Program-made: the position numbers and the translations under genes | DNA from: an uncultured bacterium | Lineage (GTDB): Bacteria > Verrucomicrobiota > Lentisphaeria > Victivallales > Victivallaceae | Direction of reading: 5' to 3' | Length of the DNA stretch: 64,000 nucleotides | Assembly: GCA_900551245.1 (NCBI GenBank) | Contig: URVC01000008.1 | Span: 1 to 64,000, forward strand | The notes under the pieces: generated by a model | Told to the model about the DNA's origin: nothing | The model's input: only the letters and a program-made list of their open reading frames with translations | Database searches by the model: none | In this document: positions 1 to 8,686 of the stretch, piece by piece | Position numbering within the stretch: the first letter of the stretch is position 1 | How the letters are laid out: each line of letters starts with the position of its first letter

Positions 1-143
1 CTCAGGCTCAAATAGGGTGGTTAGAATGACGATTTCAAAGAATTATGGGACGGCAGTGAAAAAAATTATTTTTTCCGCAAATCAGCATTGGACTTTTTCG
101 CGATAGCGGATTATGGTATTGCCGGGGTGTGTGGAAAGGTATT

Positions 144-3100
144 TTGTTCACTGCGGCAAAGATCAAAGCCACACATGGCAAAGGTGCGGATTTTTATCGT
201 CAGCACCTTGCCAACAATGACTATTACAGCGAGCACGACAGAGTCGAAGGACACTGGCGGGGCAGTCTTGCGTCCGTATTCGGACTTGAAAACGAATCGG
301 TCGTACAGGATGTTTTTTTTGCTGTTTCAACAGAATCTGAATCCATCCAGCAAACAGAAATTGACTCCCCGGAACAATCCGAATTCCGTCCGTTTTTATG
401 ATTTCCAATGTTCGGCGCAGAAATCCGTTTCGGTGATGTCATTGTTCGATTCGCGCCTGGTCGAAGCGCACCGGAAAGCGGTTGAAATCGGGATGCGGGA
501 GCTGGAACGGTTTGCGGCTGTCCGCATCCGTAAAGGCGACAATTTCGCGACGAAAAATTTTGCCTATACGGGCAAGATCGTGTATGCGCAGTATCATCAT
601 GACACGAGCCGTCTGCTTGATCCGCAGCTTCATACTCATAATGTGATCGTGAATGTAACGCAGGAAGACAACGGTTCCTTCAAAGCTCTTGACGCTTCGG
701 AAATGTATCGTGCGATCCGGTATGCCGGAAAGTCCTACCAGAATGCCTTGGCACAGGAGTGCATCCGTCTCGGTTATGACATCGAAATGAAGCGGTCCGA
801 CAAGGGCGAGATTACCGGATTCGAGATCAAGGGCGTTTCGGAAGATGTCCTGAAACGCTGTTCGCGCCGCCGGGAACAGATTGATAAGGAGATCGAGAAA
901 TTCGTGGCAACGAAAGGGCGTCAGCCGACGCCTGATGAAGTCAAGCTCATGACTCTGCTGACGCGCGGCCGCAAGATGCTGGAAAAGACAACAGATCAGG
1001 TGACCGCGTTCAAGATGTCACTGTTCACCGAGGAGGAACGGAGCAATTTCCGGAGTATGGCAAGCGAGGCGGAACAGTTGAGTTTTCTGATGCCGCCGCG
1101 TCCGGGGCGCGAGACTCCGGAACAGCAGATTCGGAAGGTTGTCGAGCAGCTGTTCGAGCGGAATGGCGTACTGCGCTGGGATGCGATTCTTGCCGAGGTT
1201 CAGAATCAGAATCTCGGTGAAACCGATCTGGAAACTTTACATGCCGCGATTGAGCAAATTCCCGGTCTGGTGAATCTCGGCAAACCTGCGGTGAATCCAT
1301 ATTTTACGACGGAGGAGAATATCGAACGGGAAAATTACGGCATCGACATCGTGAATAAAACCAAAGGCGTCTGCAACGATTTTGCGAGCGACTACATGCC
1401 ATTCAGCGAAGCGGAGGATACCTTCGATCATTCCGCTCAGATTGAGGTGATCAATCAAATCGTGCAGTCGAAAGATCCGTTCGCGGTCTTTCGCGGCGTC
1501 GCCGGAGCGGGCAAGACCTCCACCTTGCAGGAACTCTGCAAGTGCCTCAAAAAAGGCGGCGTGAACAATATCCATGTGGTTGCTCCGACCAATTCGGCGG
1601 TGGATGTGCTGCGCAGCGAGAATTTTGAATCGGCGCAGACGGTGGCAATGTTTTTACAGAACAAGGACAAGCTGCCGCCGAAAGGCTCGTATCTCATCAT
1701 CGACGAATCCGGCTTGAACTCGCTCAGACAGGGAACGGAGATGATGAAACTTGCGATGGAGAACGAATACCGGGTGTTGTTTGTCGGCGACGAGCGTCAG
1801 CATTCCTCGGTGGAAGCGGGCGATTTCTTCCGTCTGCTGGAGGATCATTCCAACATCACGAAGACCTGTCTTTCGCAGATTCACCGTCAGCAGGTGCAGG
1901 AATACCGGAGGGGAATTGAGCTGATCTCGGCGGGAAGCGCTCTGGATGGCTTCGAGCATCTGGATGAGCACGGTTACATTCACGAGGACAAGGCGGCTTA
2001 TCTGGAACGCGCCGCAGAGGATTTTGTAAAACTGACTGATGACGGCAGGCGCCCGCTGGACTGCATCGCGGTTTCGCCGACCAACAAAGAATGCGATCTT
2101 TTGACGGATATGATCCGGCAGAAAATGAAAGCCGCCGGACGGATCGTGGAGGATGAAGCCAATCCGGTGGAATCGTTCCGTTCCTGGGGCTGGACGAAGC
2201 CGCAGCTCGGCAACATCGAAAATTATCAGGTCGGCATGAAGATTTTCTTCAATACGAAAGTCAGGGCCGTCGCCAAACCGGGCGAGATGGCGGAGGTTGT
2301 GAAAATTGAAGATGGCAAGCTCGTTTTGAGCAACGGCAAGACGGTGAAGCCGTCTGCAATCCGTAACAGTATTGATGCCGGAAACGCTGTTTCCCTGCCG
2401 GTCGGGAAAGGCGATATTGTCCGTTTTACGGTAAATCTGCGGACACCGGAATACAAGATCAACAACGGTAGTCTGGCGATTGCGACGGGCAATCGGAACG
2501 AATATCTTCTGCTGGATTCCAACCGGCGGGAATTGACCACGATCCGGCTTCCGGAGAATTTCCGGGGGCTGAAATACGGCTGGGTGATGACTTCCCATGC
2601 CTCGCAGGGAATGACCTCGAAAAATGTGGTTGTCGCGGCGGAAAAGATGTCGAAACAGGCGTTCTATGTCAGTTGTTCGCGCGGGAAGTTCAACCTTGCG
2701 TTGCATGTGCCGGAGAAGGAGTATTTCAAAAAGAAGCTGATGGCGATCCGGACGGAACGTCTTTCCGTTCACGATCTGATCAAGTCGGGAGAAATTACGA
2801 AGATCCCGGTTCGGAAATCCGCGGAACAGATCATGCAGGAGTGCCGTCCTAATCCGCATCAGTTGGTGCGAAAATGCTGGCAGGACAAACTCCGGGATGT
2901 CCTGCGCAAAATCACGAAGAAAACCAGGGCGGCGCTTTCAAAGATGCTGTTGCTGAACGGTTCCTATCAGAATCGTCAGGCAATCGCCCGGCAGGAAGAA
3001 GAGGATTTGCAGAAGCGGGAGGCTCCGGCAGTCGTGCCGGAAAAGTCCGGTGTTCAAACGGGAGAAGTCAACCAGAAAACAGATGTCGAACTACGTGAAT

Positions 3101-3225
3101 TGGAAGAATTCGAGCGTCAATTCTATCAAAAATATGGAACGGAGGTAAGCAATGAAAACAGAAAACAGGAACGAACGAAACGGCAACGCCGGAGCAAGTC
3201 CGGACACGGAATGGGATTCGATTGA
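144..3225 (+). CDS. MobF (TrwC/TraI-type) relaxase-helicase, interrupted by a frameshift
   Basis: Conjugative relaxase fused to a helicase: it would nick the ICE at oriT and unwind the transferred strand. The N-terminal piece (TTG start at 144, SD GGAAAGG at 133-139) carries the Tyr pair in DYYSEHD expected of MobF enzymes, but it lies in a different frame from the rest. The main frame holds FYDFQCSAQKSVS, the metal-binding histidines in DPQLHTHNV (about residue 165), a Walker A GVAGAGKTS (about 452), a DES Walker B, a GDERQHSSV segment and TSHASQGMTS. The change of frame falls at a T8 run (313-320). Removing one T gives a continuous protein, VFLLFQQNLNP followed by KLTPRNN. It is either a real inactivating mutation, a sequencing error or slippage. 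An alternative GTG start at 129 has no SD. Confidence 0.85.
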
Positions 3226-3517
3226 TAGGGAATTGGATTCGAGCGTCTGCTGGCAGAGGAGTGCCCATGTCCTGCCGCGTCTGCGGGTCGTGACAAAGCT
3301 GGAGGAATTTCTGATCCCGTGGGTGCATGTGGCGCTGGTGAAATCCGACCGCTCTTTTCGGGTGATCGAGATTCATACTTCGCTTGGAGTCTCGTTCACA
3401 ATCGCGGCGGCAGCTCCGCAGAAACAACTTTACTGCATGTTGCAGCTTGAGCGGGTCCGGTGCATTTATCCGGTCGAGGGCGTGAATATAAAGGCTGTCG
3501 CATCGCAAGAAGAATAA
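3152..3517 (+). CDS. Hypothetical protein downstream of relaxase
   Basis: A 121-aa protein of unknown function starting inside the last 74 nt of the relaxase gene, with SD GGAGG just upstream of its ATG, so it is probably translationally coupled. The N-terminus is polar (many Asn, Arg, Glu). The middle and C-terminus hold alternating hydrophobic strands (EFLIPWVHVALV, FRVIEIHTSLGVSFTIA) that suggest a small beta-rich domain. No membrane segment or known motif was recognised. The stop codon sits at the 8-bp duplication made by the downstream transposon, so the protein is not truncated by it. Confidence 0.6.
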   Translation: MKTENRNERNGNAGASPDTEWDSIDRELDSSVCWQRSAHVLPRLRVVTKLEEFLIPWVHVALVKSDRSFRVIEIHTSLGVSFTIAAAAPQKQLYCMLQLERVRCIYPVEGVNIKAVASQEE

Positions 3518-3523
3518 AATAAA

Positions 3524-3552
3524 GGCTCTGTCACAACAAATGGTTGATTTTT
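3524..3552 (+). repeat. Left terminal inverted repeat of IS1595-family unit
   Basis: Begins GGCTCTGTCACAACAAA and pairs with the reverse complement of 5220-5248, with scattered mismatches. AAAATAAA (3516-3523) immediately outside is repeated at 5249-5256. Confidence 0.9.
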
Positions 3553-3611
3553 GACGAGAAATAGCGTATAATAATAGTAAGAAACAGTACCACCGAAGGA
3601 GGTAATTGGAT

Positions 3612-4649
3612 ATGCCTACTATCAAAGACGCATTAGATATTATCGGTAAGTTGACTGTCGCAGAGCAGGAAAGCCTTAAAACAATGCTTTTAAGTCCTGC
3701 CTTTGTAAAGTCTTTGAATATTGAAGATTTCGTAGCAAAGGAACGCTTTGCAAATGGTCGTGTATGCCCTCTTTGTGGCTGTATCCATGTGGTTCGCAAT
3801 GGTCATCGTAAAGATGGCACACAGCGATATGTATGTAAGGATTGTGGCAAGTCCTTCGTGATTGCTACGAACTCCATTGTGTCTGGTACAAGAAAAGACT
3901 TGTCCGTGTGGGAGCAGTACATTGATTGTATGATGAATGGCTTATCCATTCGTAAGACTGCTGTTGCTTGTGGGATTCACAGAAACACCGCATTCCTTTG
4001 GAGACACAAGATTTTGGATGCACTTCAGAATATGGCAGACGATGTTACCCTTGACGGCATTATTGAGGCTGACGAAACTTTTTTCGCCATCTCGTACAAG
4101 GGCAATCATAGCAAGAGTAAGACATTTGCTATGCCACGCAAGGCTCATAAGCGTGGTCATTCTACACATATCAGAGGCTTGTCCCAAGAAAAGGTATGTG
4201 TTCCTTGTGCGGTTAATAGGAATGGCTTGTCTATCTCCAAGATTACGAATACTGGTAGAGTTTCTACAAGAGATTTACATCATATTTATGATGGTAGGAT
4301 TAAGACCAATTCCACTCTTGTTACGGACAAGATGAACTCCTATGTGAGATTTACAAATGCCAATGGCATTGACCTTGTGCAGTTAAAGACTGGCAAAGCC
4401 AAGAAAGGCATTTATAATATCCAACATATCAATAGCTACCATAGCCAGCTAAAGAGGTTTATGCGTGGCTTTAACGGTGTTTCTACCAAGTATCTGAACA
4501 ACTATCTTGTGTGGAATAACCTTGTAAATTACGCCAAAGAAAGCGACATGGAGAAAAGGAACATCTTCTTAACTTTCGTTTTGGCAACATTGAAAACTGC
4601 TAAATGCAGAGATTTATCAAACAGACCAGCAGTTCCTCTGGTCGCCTAA
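3612..4649 (+). CDS. IS1595-family (ISXO2-like) transposase
   Basis: DDE transposase that mobilises the lnu(C) unit. The N-terminal third has a zinc ribbon (CPLCGC ... CKDCGKSF, about residues 55-80) followed by a helix-turn-helix-like stretch (LSIRKTAVACGIHRNTAFLWRH), both standard for IS1595 and ISXO2-like enzymes. The catalytic core starts at DGIIEADETFF, which carries the first acidic residue, and continues to HSQLKRFMRGFNG near the C-terminus. The ATG at 3612 is preferred because SD AAGGAGG lies 9-10 nt upstream; a TTG at 3606 is also in frame. The gene appears intact at about 345 aa. Confidence 0.92.
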   Translation: MPTIKDALDIIGKLTVAEQESLKTMLLSPAFVKSLNIEDFVAKERFANGRVCPLCGCIHVVRNGHRKDGTQRYVCKDCGKSFVIATNSIVSGTRKDLSVWEQYIDCMMNGLSIRKTAVACGIHRNTAFLWRHKILDALQNMADDVTLDGIIEADETFFAISYKGNHSKSKTFAMPRKAHKRGHSTHIRGLSQEKVCVPCAVNRNGLSISKITNTGRVSTRDLHHIYDGRIKTNSTLVTDKMNSYVRFTNANGIDLVQLKTGKAKKGIYNIQHINSYHSQLKRFMRGFNGVSTKYLNNYLVWNNLVNYAKESDMEKRNIFLTFVLATLKTAKCRDLSNRPAVPLVA

Positions 4650-4672
4650 TTAGAATTTGTGGAGATGATAAG

Positions 4673-5167
4673 ATGGTCAATATAACAGATGTAAAACAGA
4701 TTCTTCAATTTGCAATAGATGCGGAGATTAAAGTCTTTCTTGATGGTGGCTGGGGTGTAGATGCTCTTCTTGGATATCAGTCAAGAGCCCATAATGATAT
4801 TGACATTTTTGTAGAAAAGAACGATTATCAGAACTTTATAGAAATAATGAAAGCTAATGGCTTTTATGAGATTAAGATGGAATATACAACATTGAACCAT
4901 ACTGTATGGGAAGATTTGAAAAACAGAATTATTGATTTGCATTGTTTTGAATATACGGACGAAGGTGAAATTCTTTATGATGGGGATTGTTTTCCGGTAG
5001 AAACTTTTTCGGGTAAAGGAAGAATTGAGGAAATAGAGGTTTCCTGTATTGAACCATATAGTCAAGTAATGTTCCATCTGGGATACGAGTTTGATGAAAA
5101 TGATGCACATGATGTGAAGTTATTGTGTGAGACACTTCATATCGAAATTCCAAATGAGTATAGATAA
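4673..5167 (+). CDS. lnu(C): Lincosamide O-nucleotidyltransferase Lnu(C)
   Basis: Inactivates lincosamides such as lincomycin by adenylylation in the cytoplasm. The 164-aa product matches the length and, as far as I can recall, nearly the whole sequence of Lnu(C). Its nucleotidyltransferase core reads FLDGGWGVDALLG ... HNDIDIFV, with the two metal-binding aspartates in DID. The start ATG follows a GGAGATGATAAG leader. The gene is downstream of and codirectional with the transposase, inside the same inverted repeats, and is AT-rich compared with the host element. It is the only drug-resistance gene seen in the window. Confidence 0.93.
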   Translation: MVNITDVKQILQFAIDAEIKVFLDGGWGVDALLGYQSRAHNDIDIFVEKNDYQNFIEIMKANGFYEIKMEYTTLNHTVWEDLKNRIIDLHCFEYTDEGEILYDGDCFPVETFSGKGRIEEIEVSCIEPYSQVMFHLGYEFDENDAHDVKLLCETLHIEIPNEYR

Positions 5168-5219
5168 CTGCAAATAACAGTTTGTAGGGGAGTTCTGATA
5201 CTCCCCTATAAAAATGGCT

Positions 5220-5248
5220 ATTTATCAACTGTTTGTTGTGACATAGCC
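5220..5248 (-). repeat. Right terminal inverted repeat of IS1595-family unit
   Basis: The reverse complement begins GGCTATGTCACAACAAA, matching the left end except for scattered positions. The AAAATAAA duplication follows directly at 5249-5256. Confidence 0.9.
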
Positions 5249-5253
5249 AAAAT

Positions 5254-5290
5254 AAAAAATCCCGGCTATGAGGTGTGTCCCATAGCCGGG
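5254..5290 (-). terminator. Intrinsic terminator of the minus-strand block
   Basis: A perfect 10-bp stem, CCCGGCTATG (5261-5270) with CATAGCCGGG (5281-5290), followed on the minus strand by a run of six Ts. It lies 14 bases past the stop of the 5304-5738 gene. The transposon target duplication overlaps the T-run region. Confidence 0.85.
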
Positions 5291-5303
5291 GGATGGTAAC
5301 GCT

Positions 5304-5738
5304 TCAGGCGGCAGCCGGAGTCGGATCGTCCGGATGGAGATACGGTCCGGCGAAAGTTCCGGCTTCCTTGTTCTTCATGCCTTTGTAGATCATGCGCTTG
5401 ATCTGCTCATTGCGGAGATTCTTGAAGGTCTCACGCTTGACGCCGCGCAGGAATCCTTCCCGGACCAGTTCCAGAAAACGCTTTTTCTGGCCCCAGGAGG
5501 CGAGCGGATCGCCCTCTTTGGCGCGGATCTGGTCGATAATCTCCGAAGCACGGCCTTTGGTGAGATTCTGCCAGTCTTCCGCGGAGAAGCGTTTCCAAGA
5601 GCCGTTCTTGATTGCGTGACCAATTGCGCGGCGCTGGCTGTCGGTCGCCTTGGCATTCGGATCGGAAATGGTGAACTTTCTGGCGGAATTGCTGTTGCTG
5701 GCATTGCGGACGTTGTTCTTGTTCTGTGTGTTGTTCAT
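5304..5738 (-). CDS. Hypothetical protein with two copies of the element's ~45-aa helical module
   Basis: A 144-aa protein. After an Asn-rich N-terminus it carries the module ATDSQRRAIGHAIKNGSW followed by DWQNLTKGRASEIIDQI (about residues 35-75). A second, diverged copy follows (GQKKRFLELVREGFLRGV, then LRNEQIKRMI). The ATG at 5738 was chosen for its SD AGAAGGA; a longer frame to 5930 runs through a structured RNA leader and is unlikely to be coding there. The module recurs in at least six other element proteins. It resembles the small DUF3072-like helix module, but I cannot verify the family. Confidence 0.75.
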   Translation of the reverse strand: MNNTQNKNNVRNASNSNSARKFTISDPNAKATDSQRRAIGHAIKNGSWKRFSAEDWQNLTKGRASEIIDQIRAKEGDPLASWGQKKRFLELVREGFLRGVKRETFKNLRNEQIKRMIYKGMKNKEAGTFAGPYLHPDDPTPAAA

Positions 5739-5773
5739 CTTTTTGATTCCTTCTTTTTGTTGGTTTATTGGGG

Positions 5774-5850
5774 AATTCGGTTCTTTCGCAAAGAAGCCGC
5801 GCGGCGGATGAGACTTCATCCGCCGGTCAAGCGGCCGGAAGAACTGAATT
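5774..5850 (-). ncRNA. Nested-hairpin RNA leader, copy 1
   Basis: Minus strand. Outer stem AATTCAGTTCTT (5839-5850) pairs with 5774-5785 (one mismatch). Inside are GCCGC/GCGGC and an inner 10-bp stem CGGCGGATGA/TCATCCGCCG. A UUCUUU run separates the second stem from the outer 3' arm. It ends 35 nt before the start of the 5304-5738 gene. Confidence 0.7.
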
Positions 5851-5887
5851 TTGTTTTTAACTTGAAATGTTGTTCGATCACCAGACT

Positions 5888-6631
5888 TTATACCGTATGG
5901 CGCAACTCCCGGATGATTTGATACGGGCATTGGGCACAGTCGAGATTGCAGGGTTCCTGACCTCGCAACTTACAAACGGATTGCAGAGCATCACGCTTGA
6001 CCAGAATCGCGTCACTTTTCCTGATCCAGTATTCTCCGTTGTTCCAGGCTTTACGCAACTCGGCAGATGTGAAAAAATAATTGGTTTCCGCGCCGCAGGT
6101 TTCACAGCGGAAGGCATATTGCTCCATCTGTTCGTTCCATGGAGCCGGACGTTTCAATACGGCGATATGTCCCATCATTTTGCAGGCTCGGCACGAAAAC
6201 GGCTTATCCGAATCGTGGAACGACGACAATTTCGCCGGATCGGGTTCATAGCGGGAAAGGTTCTTATTGAGATAATCCGATGCGTAATATTGCAGTATCC
6301 CGCAGGTTTCGCCCATGATTTTCATCGCGGCAAGATCGCGTTCCAGCGTTTTGATCGTGCCGAAATGGAGCCGTTGCGTATGCCCGGACTCATCCAAATA
6401 ACCGTCGAGCCAGGCATCGATGTAGATGCCTTCCGAACCGCCGTAATCGACAGAAAAGACAAAATTGAACTCGTAATTGGAGATCGGCTGTTTGTTTTTC
6501 TCTTCAAATTCGCACGCGGAATCGTAGTCGATAATCCGGTCGAGTTCCTGCAAGGCACCGGCATCGCGCGCCGTCTTCAGAATGCCTTTGAACAGGTCGA
6601 TGGCACTGTCCCGTTTGATGTTTTCTTTCAT
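5888..6631 (-). CDS. Hypothetical protein with C-terminal Lar-like zinc ribbon
   Basis: A 247-aa cytoplasmic protein. The first two thirds are acidic and unrecognised. The last third holds a zinc-ribbon-like unit: CRACKMMGHIAVL, then FRCETCGAET, then SAELRKAWNNGEYW. This spacing of CxxC pairs with a following Trp-Asn is typical of restriction-alleviation (Lar) type ribbons in phages and mobile elements. Further cysteines follow (CNLDCAQCPY). The start at 6631 has SD GAAAGGA; the longer upstream frame overlaps the previous gene. Its block order is 7437, 6651, 5888 in the direction of transcription. An anti-restriction role is inference only. Confidence 0.6.
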   Translation of the reverse strand: MKENIKRDSAIDLFKGILKTARDAGALQELDRIIDYDSACEFEEKNKQPISNYEFNFVFSVDYGGSEGIYIDAWLDGYLDESGHTQRLHFGTIKTLERDLAAMKIMGETCGILQYYASDYLNKNLSRYEPDPAKLSSFHDSDKPFSCRACKMMGHIAVLKRPAPWNEQMEQYAFRCETCGAETNYFFTSAELRKAWNNGEYWIRKSDAILVKRDALQSVCKLRGQEPCNLDCAQCPYQIIRELRHTV

Positions 6632-6650
6632 GATCAGATTCCTTTCTTTC

Positions 6651-7421
6651 TCAGTCTTTTTCGTAGTAAATTGCGTGAGTTGCATTGATGGCCAGATAAT
6701 AATGACCATTGCCGCAACCGCGATATTCTTCAGAATACCATGCCCGCCTGATCCCGTCTCCTTGAGCGTCATTAGGATAGGCTTTCCACATGGGCTTGCC
6801 GATTTGTCCGGCATTGTAGGAAAACGAAATATCGTAACTCTGCCCTTCTATGCGGGTTTGGTATTCATTGTCCGGACCCGCCATTGCTTTGGCGATTGCA
6901 TTCAGAGTGATTTCATTGCAACGGGCGGCTTCTTCTCGTCCGGCATGTCGCGGACGGAAATCCATCTTCTTGACATTCCAGTGAAGGATATTGTAGGCAA
7001 GGTCGGGATTGAAAATCCTTGACGGACAATTCTGTTCGCAATAGTTCTCGTATCCGAAGTCCAGCAGTTCTTGGATTTGCTTGCGGATATTTGCCCAGAG
7101 TCCGGATTTTTCCAATAGTTCCACCAGCCGTTTCGCATTCCGCTCGAACTGCGCATTCCGGTCAACTTCCTGCGGTAAATCACAGAAAATAGCGTAAACG
7201 CCCTGCAAATCGAAAAGATATCCGCGTTTCTTCTTACGAGGCGCCAGATAACCGATTCGGTCGCCGTTGACAAAAAGCCGTTTCCGCTCAATCCGACCGT
7301 CATCATAAACGACTTTGAATTTCCGGATTTCTTTCCCGTTAACCTCACGGATAAATTCTGCGATCTCCTGCGGAGAGGCGTTGCGAACGGTGATGGATTT
7401 GCTGTTTTTATTCATGATCAT
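6651..7421 (-). CDS. Hypothetical protein
   Basis: A 256-aa soluble protein with no signal peptide or membrane segment, and I do not recognise the family. Lys/Arg-rich N-terminal strands (KVVYDDGRIERKRLF) and a central helical part rich in Leu and Glu are visible. The C-terminal region is aromatic and polar (YSEEYRGCGNGHYYLAINATH). It starts 16 nt after the small gene 7437-7589 and ends 20 nt before 5888-6631, so the three are probably cotranscribed from the leader at 7629-7697. Confidence 0.6.
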   Translation of the reverse strand: MIMNKNSKSITVRNASPQEIAEFIREVNGKEIRKFKVVYDDGRIERKRLFVNGDRIGYLAPRKKKRGYLFDLQGVYAIFCDLPQEVDRNAQFERNAKRLVELLEKSGLWANIRKQIQELLDFGYENYCEQNCPSRIFNPDLAYNILHWNVKKMDFRPRHAGREEAARCNEITLNAIAKAMAGPDNEYQTRIEGQSYDISFSYNAGQIGKPMWKAYPNDAQGDGIRRAWYSEEYRGCGNGHYYLAINATHAIYYEKD

Positions 7422-7436
7422 TTCATCTCCGTTGGC

Positions 7437-7589
7437 TTAAAATTCTTTTTCGAGGATTTCCTCAAGCATTTCATATTCGCCATTGGAGAGATAGCAGTTT
7501 CCACCGAGGCAGGTAAATTCCTCTTCACGGCCTTTGATGTGTTTGCCATCGACAACCTGAAATCCGTAGATTCTTGCGTAAGCAGCCAT
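7437..7589 (-). CDS. Small hypothetical protein (50 aa)
   Basis: Reads MAAYARIYGFQVVDGKHIKG, then two cysteines in FTCLGGNCYL, and an acidic C-terminus. The SD AAGGAG lies 7 nt upstream of the ATG. It is the first gene after the leader at 7629-7697 and is followed 16 nt later by 6651-7421. Function unknown. Confidence 0.6.
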   Translation of the reverse strand: MAAYARIYGFQVVDGKHIKGREEEFTCLGGNCYLSNGEYEMLEEILEKEF

Positions 7590-7628
7590 TTTCTCATACT
7601 CCTTATTTTGATTTTAGTTTGAGAACTT

Positions 7629-7697
7629 CTGTTCTTTCGCCAAGAAGCCGCGCGGCGGACGGGAATCCGTCAGCCGGAAAAGCGGCGCAAAGAACAG
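7629..7697 (-). ncRNA. Nested-hairpin RNA leader, copy 2
   Basis: Minus strand. Outer stem CUGUUCUUU/AAAGAACAG, second stem GCCGC/GCGGC, inner stem CGGC-GACGG with CCGUC-GCCG closing on AUUC, then a UUCUU run before the outer 3' arm. It differs from copy 3 (9203-9275) at one of 69 positions. It precedes the 7437-7589 gene. Confidence 0.7.
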
Positions 7698-7808
7698 AGG
7701 GACTGCCTATGCGTCAGCCTGGAAATGTTTTTGAATAGAAAAAATGCCAGTCAATGGCAGGAGAATGAGGCAGCTGGAGATATTTGAATAAGACTTGTCA
7801 GGCTTGTC

Positions 7809-8525
7809 TTATACTTTGAATTTTTTGCAGATTTCCCGATAATGGTCCTGTGCGGAAAGACAGGTGTCATCCAGATATTCCGGGATACCGGCATATTGCC
7901 GGAGACCGCGATAATAGAATAATTTGTGCTCGGAATCTATGATGAACGGAATCAGATCATGCGCGAGACATTCTCTGAACATGATCAGGCGGCCGACTCT
8001 GCCGTTTCCATCCTGAAACGGATGAATCCGTTCAAAGTCGAAATGGAATTTTACAATGTCTTTTACGGTATAACTCTGCAAAGAGTGATAGGCACTCAAC
8101 AAGGCTCGCACTTCTTTTCCGACTTTCTTCGGTTCCGTCGTCTCCATTTCCCCGATTGTGTTGGGAAGTTTTTTGTATTGTCCGACCCGGAACCAGTCGA
8201 GCCGACTTTGCGAAGTTCCCTGTTTCAGCAGAAAATGATATTTCTTGATGATCTTTTCCGACAATTTTTCTTCCGCGGTATCCAGCATGTAGTCAAACGC
8301 GGCGAAATGATTGAGCGTTTCAATGATATCGTCCGTTCGCACAGCGGAGTCTTTTTCACAGAGAACGGAATGAGTTTCATAAATATACCGGGTCTGATCA
8401 TGAGTCAGCTGATTGCCCTCAATCCGGTTGGAGTTGTAGGCAATCGCAATTTGAGTATAATGATACAGCCCGCCTTTGAGTTTCGCGTTCTTTTCCTGGC
8501 GCAGCCGTTCCAAAATTTTGCTCAT
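7809..8525 (-). CDS. Fic family protein, class II (N-terminal inhibitory motif)
   Basis: Fic enzymes transfer AMP (or another nucleotide part) to hydroxyl side chains of target proteins. The 238-aa protein has the complete active-site motif HPFQDGNGRVGR at residues 168-179. The inhibitory motif SNRIEGN is at 32-38, whose Glu blocks ATP binding in class II Fic proteins. This makes it a self-inhibited single-protein enzyme rather than one needing a separate antitoxin. SD AAGGAAG lies upstream of the ATG. It is the last gene of the block led by copy 3. The target is unknown; a toxin, defence or regulatory role is possible. Confidence 0.9.
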   Translation of the reverse strand: MSKILERLRQEKNAKLKGGLYHYTQIAIAYNSNRIEGNQLTHDQTRYIYETHSVLCEKDSAVRTDDIIETLNHFAAFDYMLDTAEEKLSEKIIKKYHFLLKQGTSQSRLDWFRVGQYKKLPNTIGEMETTEPKKVGKEVRALLSAYHSLQSYTVKDIVKFHFDFERIHPFQDGNGRVGRLIMFRECLAHDLIPFIIDSEHKLFYYRGLRQYAGIPEYLDDTCLSAQDHYREICKKFKV

Positions 8526-8595
8526 GATTCATCTTCCTTGTTCATCTTGAACAATATACTTCCGAATCGTGGATTTTCAAACTTGCTTAAGTATG

Positions 8596-8631
8596 AAAAA
8601 GAGATACCGCCAGAGGTTTGCTTTCTGACGG
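8596..8631 (-). terminator. Weak intrinsic terminator between DUF488-like and fic genes
   Basis: Minus-strand stem CCGTCAGA/TCTGGCGG (8624-8631 with 8607-8614, one G-U pair), followed by TATCTCTTTTTC. It would end or attenuate transcription before the fic gene. Confidence 0.45.
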
Positions 8632-8686
8632 TTCTGAATTTCCTTTTCGTGTTTTCTGCTTACTGCATGATTCAAATTTTCTTGTT

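Larger units (their letters stand above)
3524..5248 (+). mobile_element. IS1595-family unit carrying lnu(C), MTnSag1-like
   Basis: A complete 1,725-bp transposable unit. Left end GGCTCTGTCACAACAAA and right end (reverse complement) GGCTATGTCACAACAAA are imperfect terminal inverted repeats. It is flanked by a perfect 8-bp duplication AAAATAAA (3516-3523 and 5249-5256), the duplication length known for the IS1595 family. It holds one transposase gene and lnu(C). From memory, MTnSag1 of Streptococcus agalactiae (ISSag10 plus lnu(C)) has the same content and nearly the same length. The unit is visibly more AT-rich than the ICE around it, which supports recent transfer from a Gram-positive donor. 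Confidence 0.93.

Noticed and set aside
313..320. Programmed ribosomal frameshifting in the relaxase
   Set aside because: A T8 run alone is not enough: no stimulatory hairpin or SD-like signal was found, and relaxases are not known to use it, so a mutation or sequencing error is more likely.
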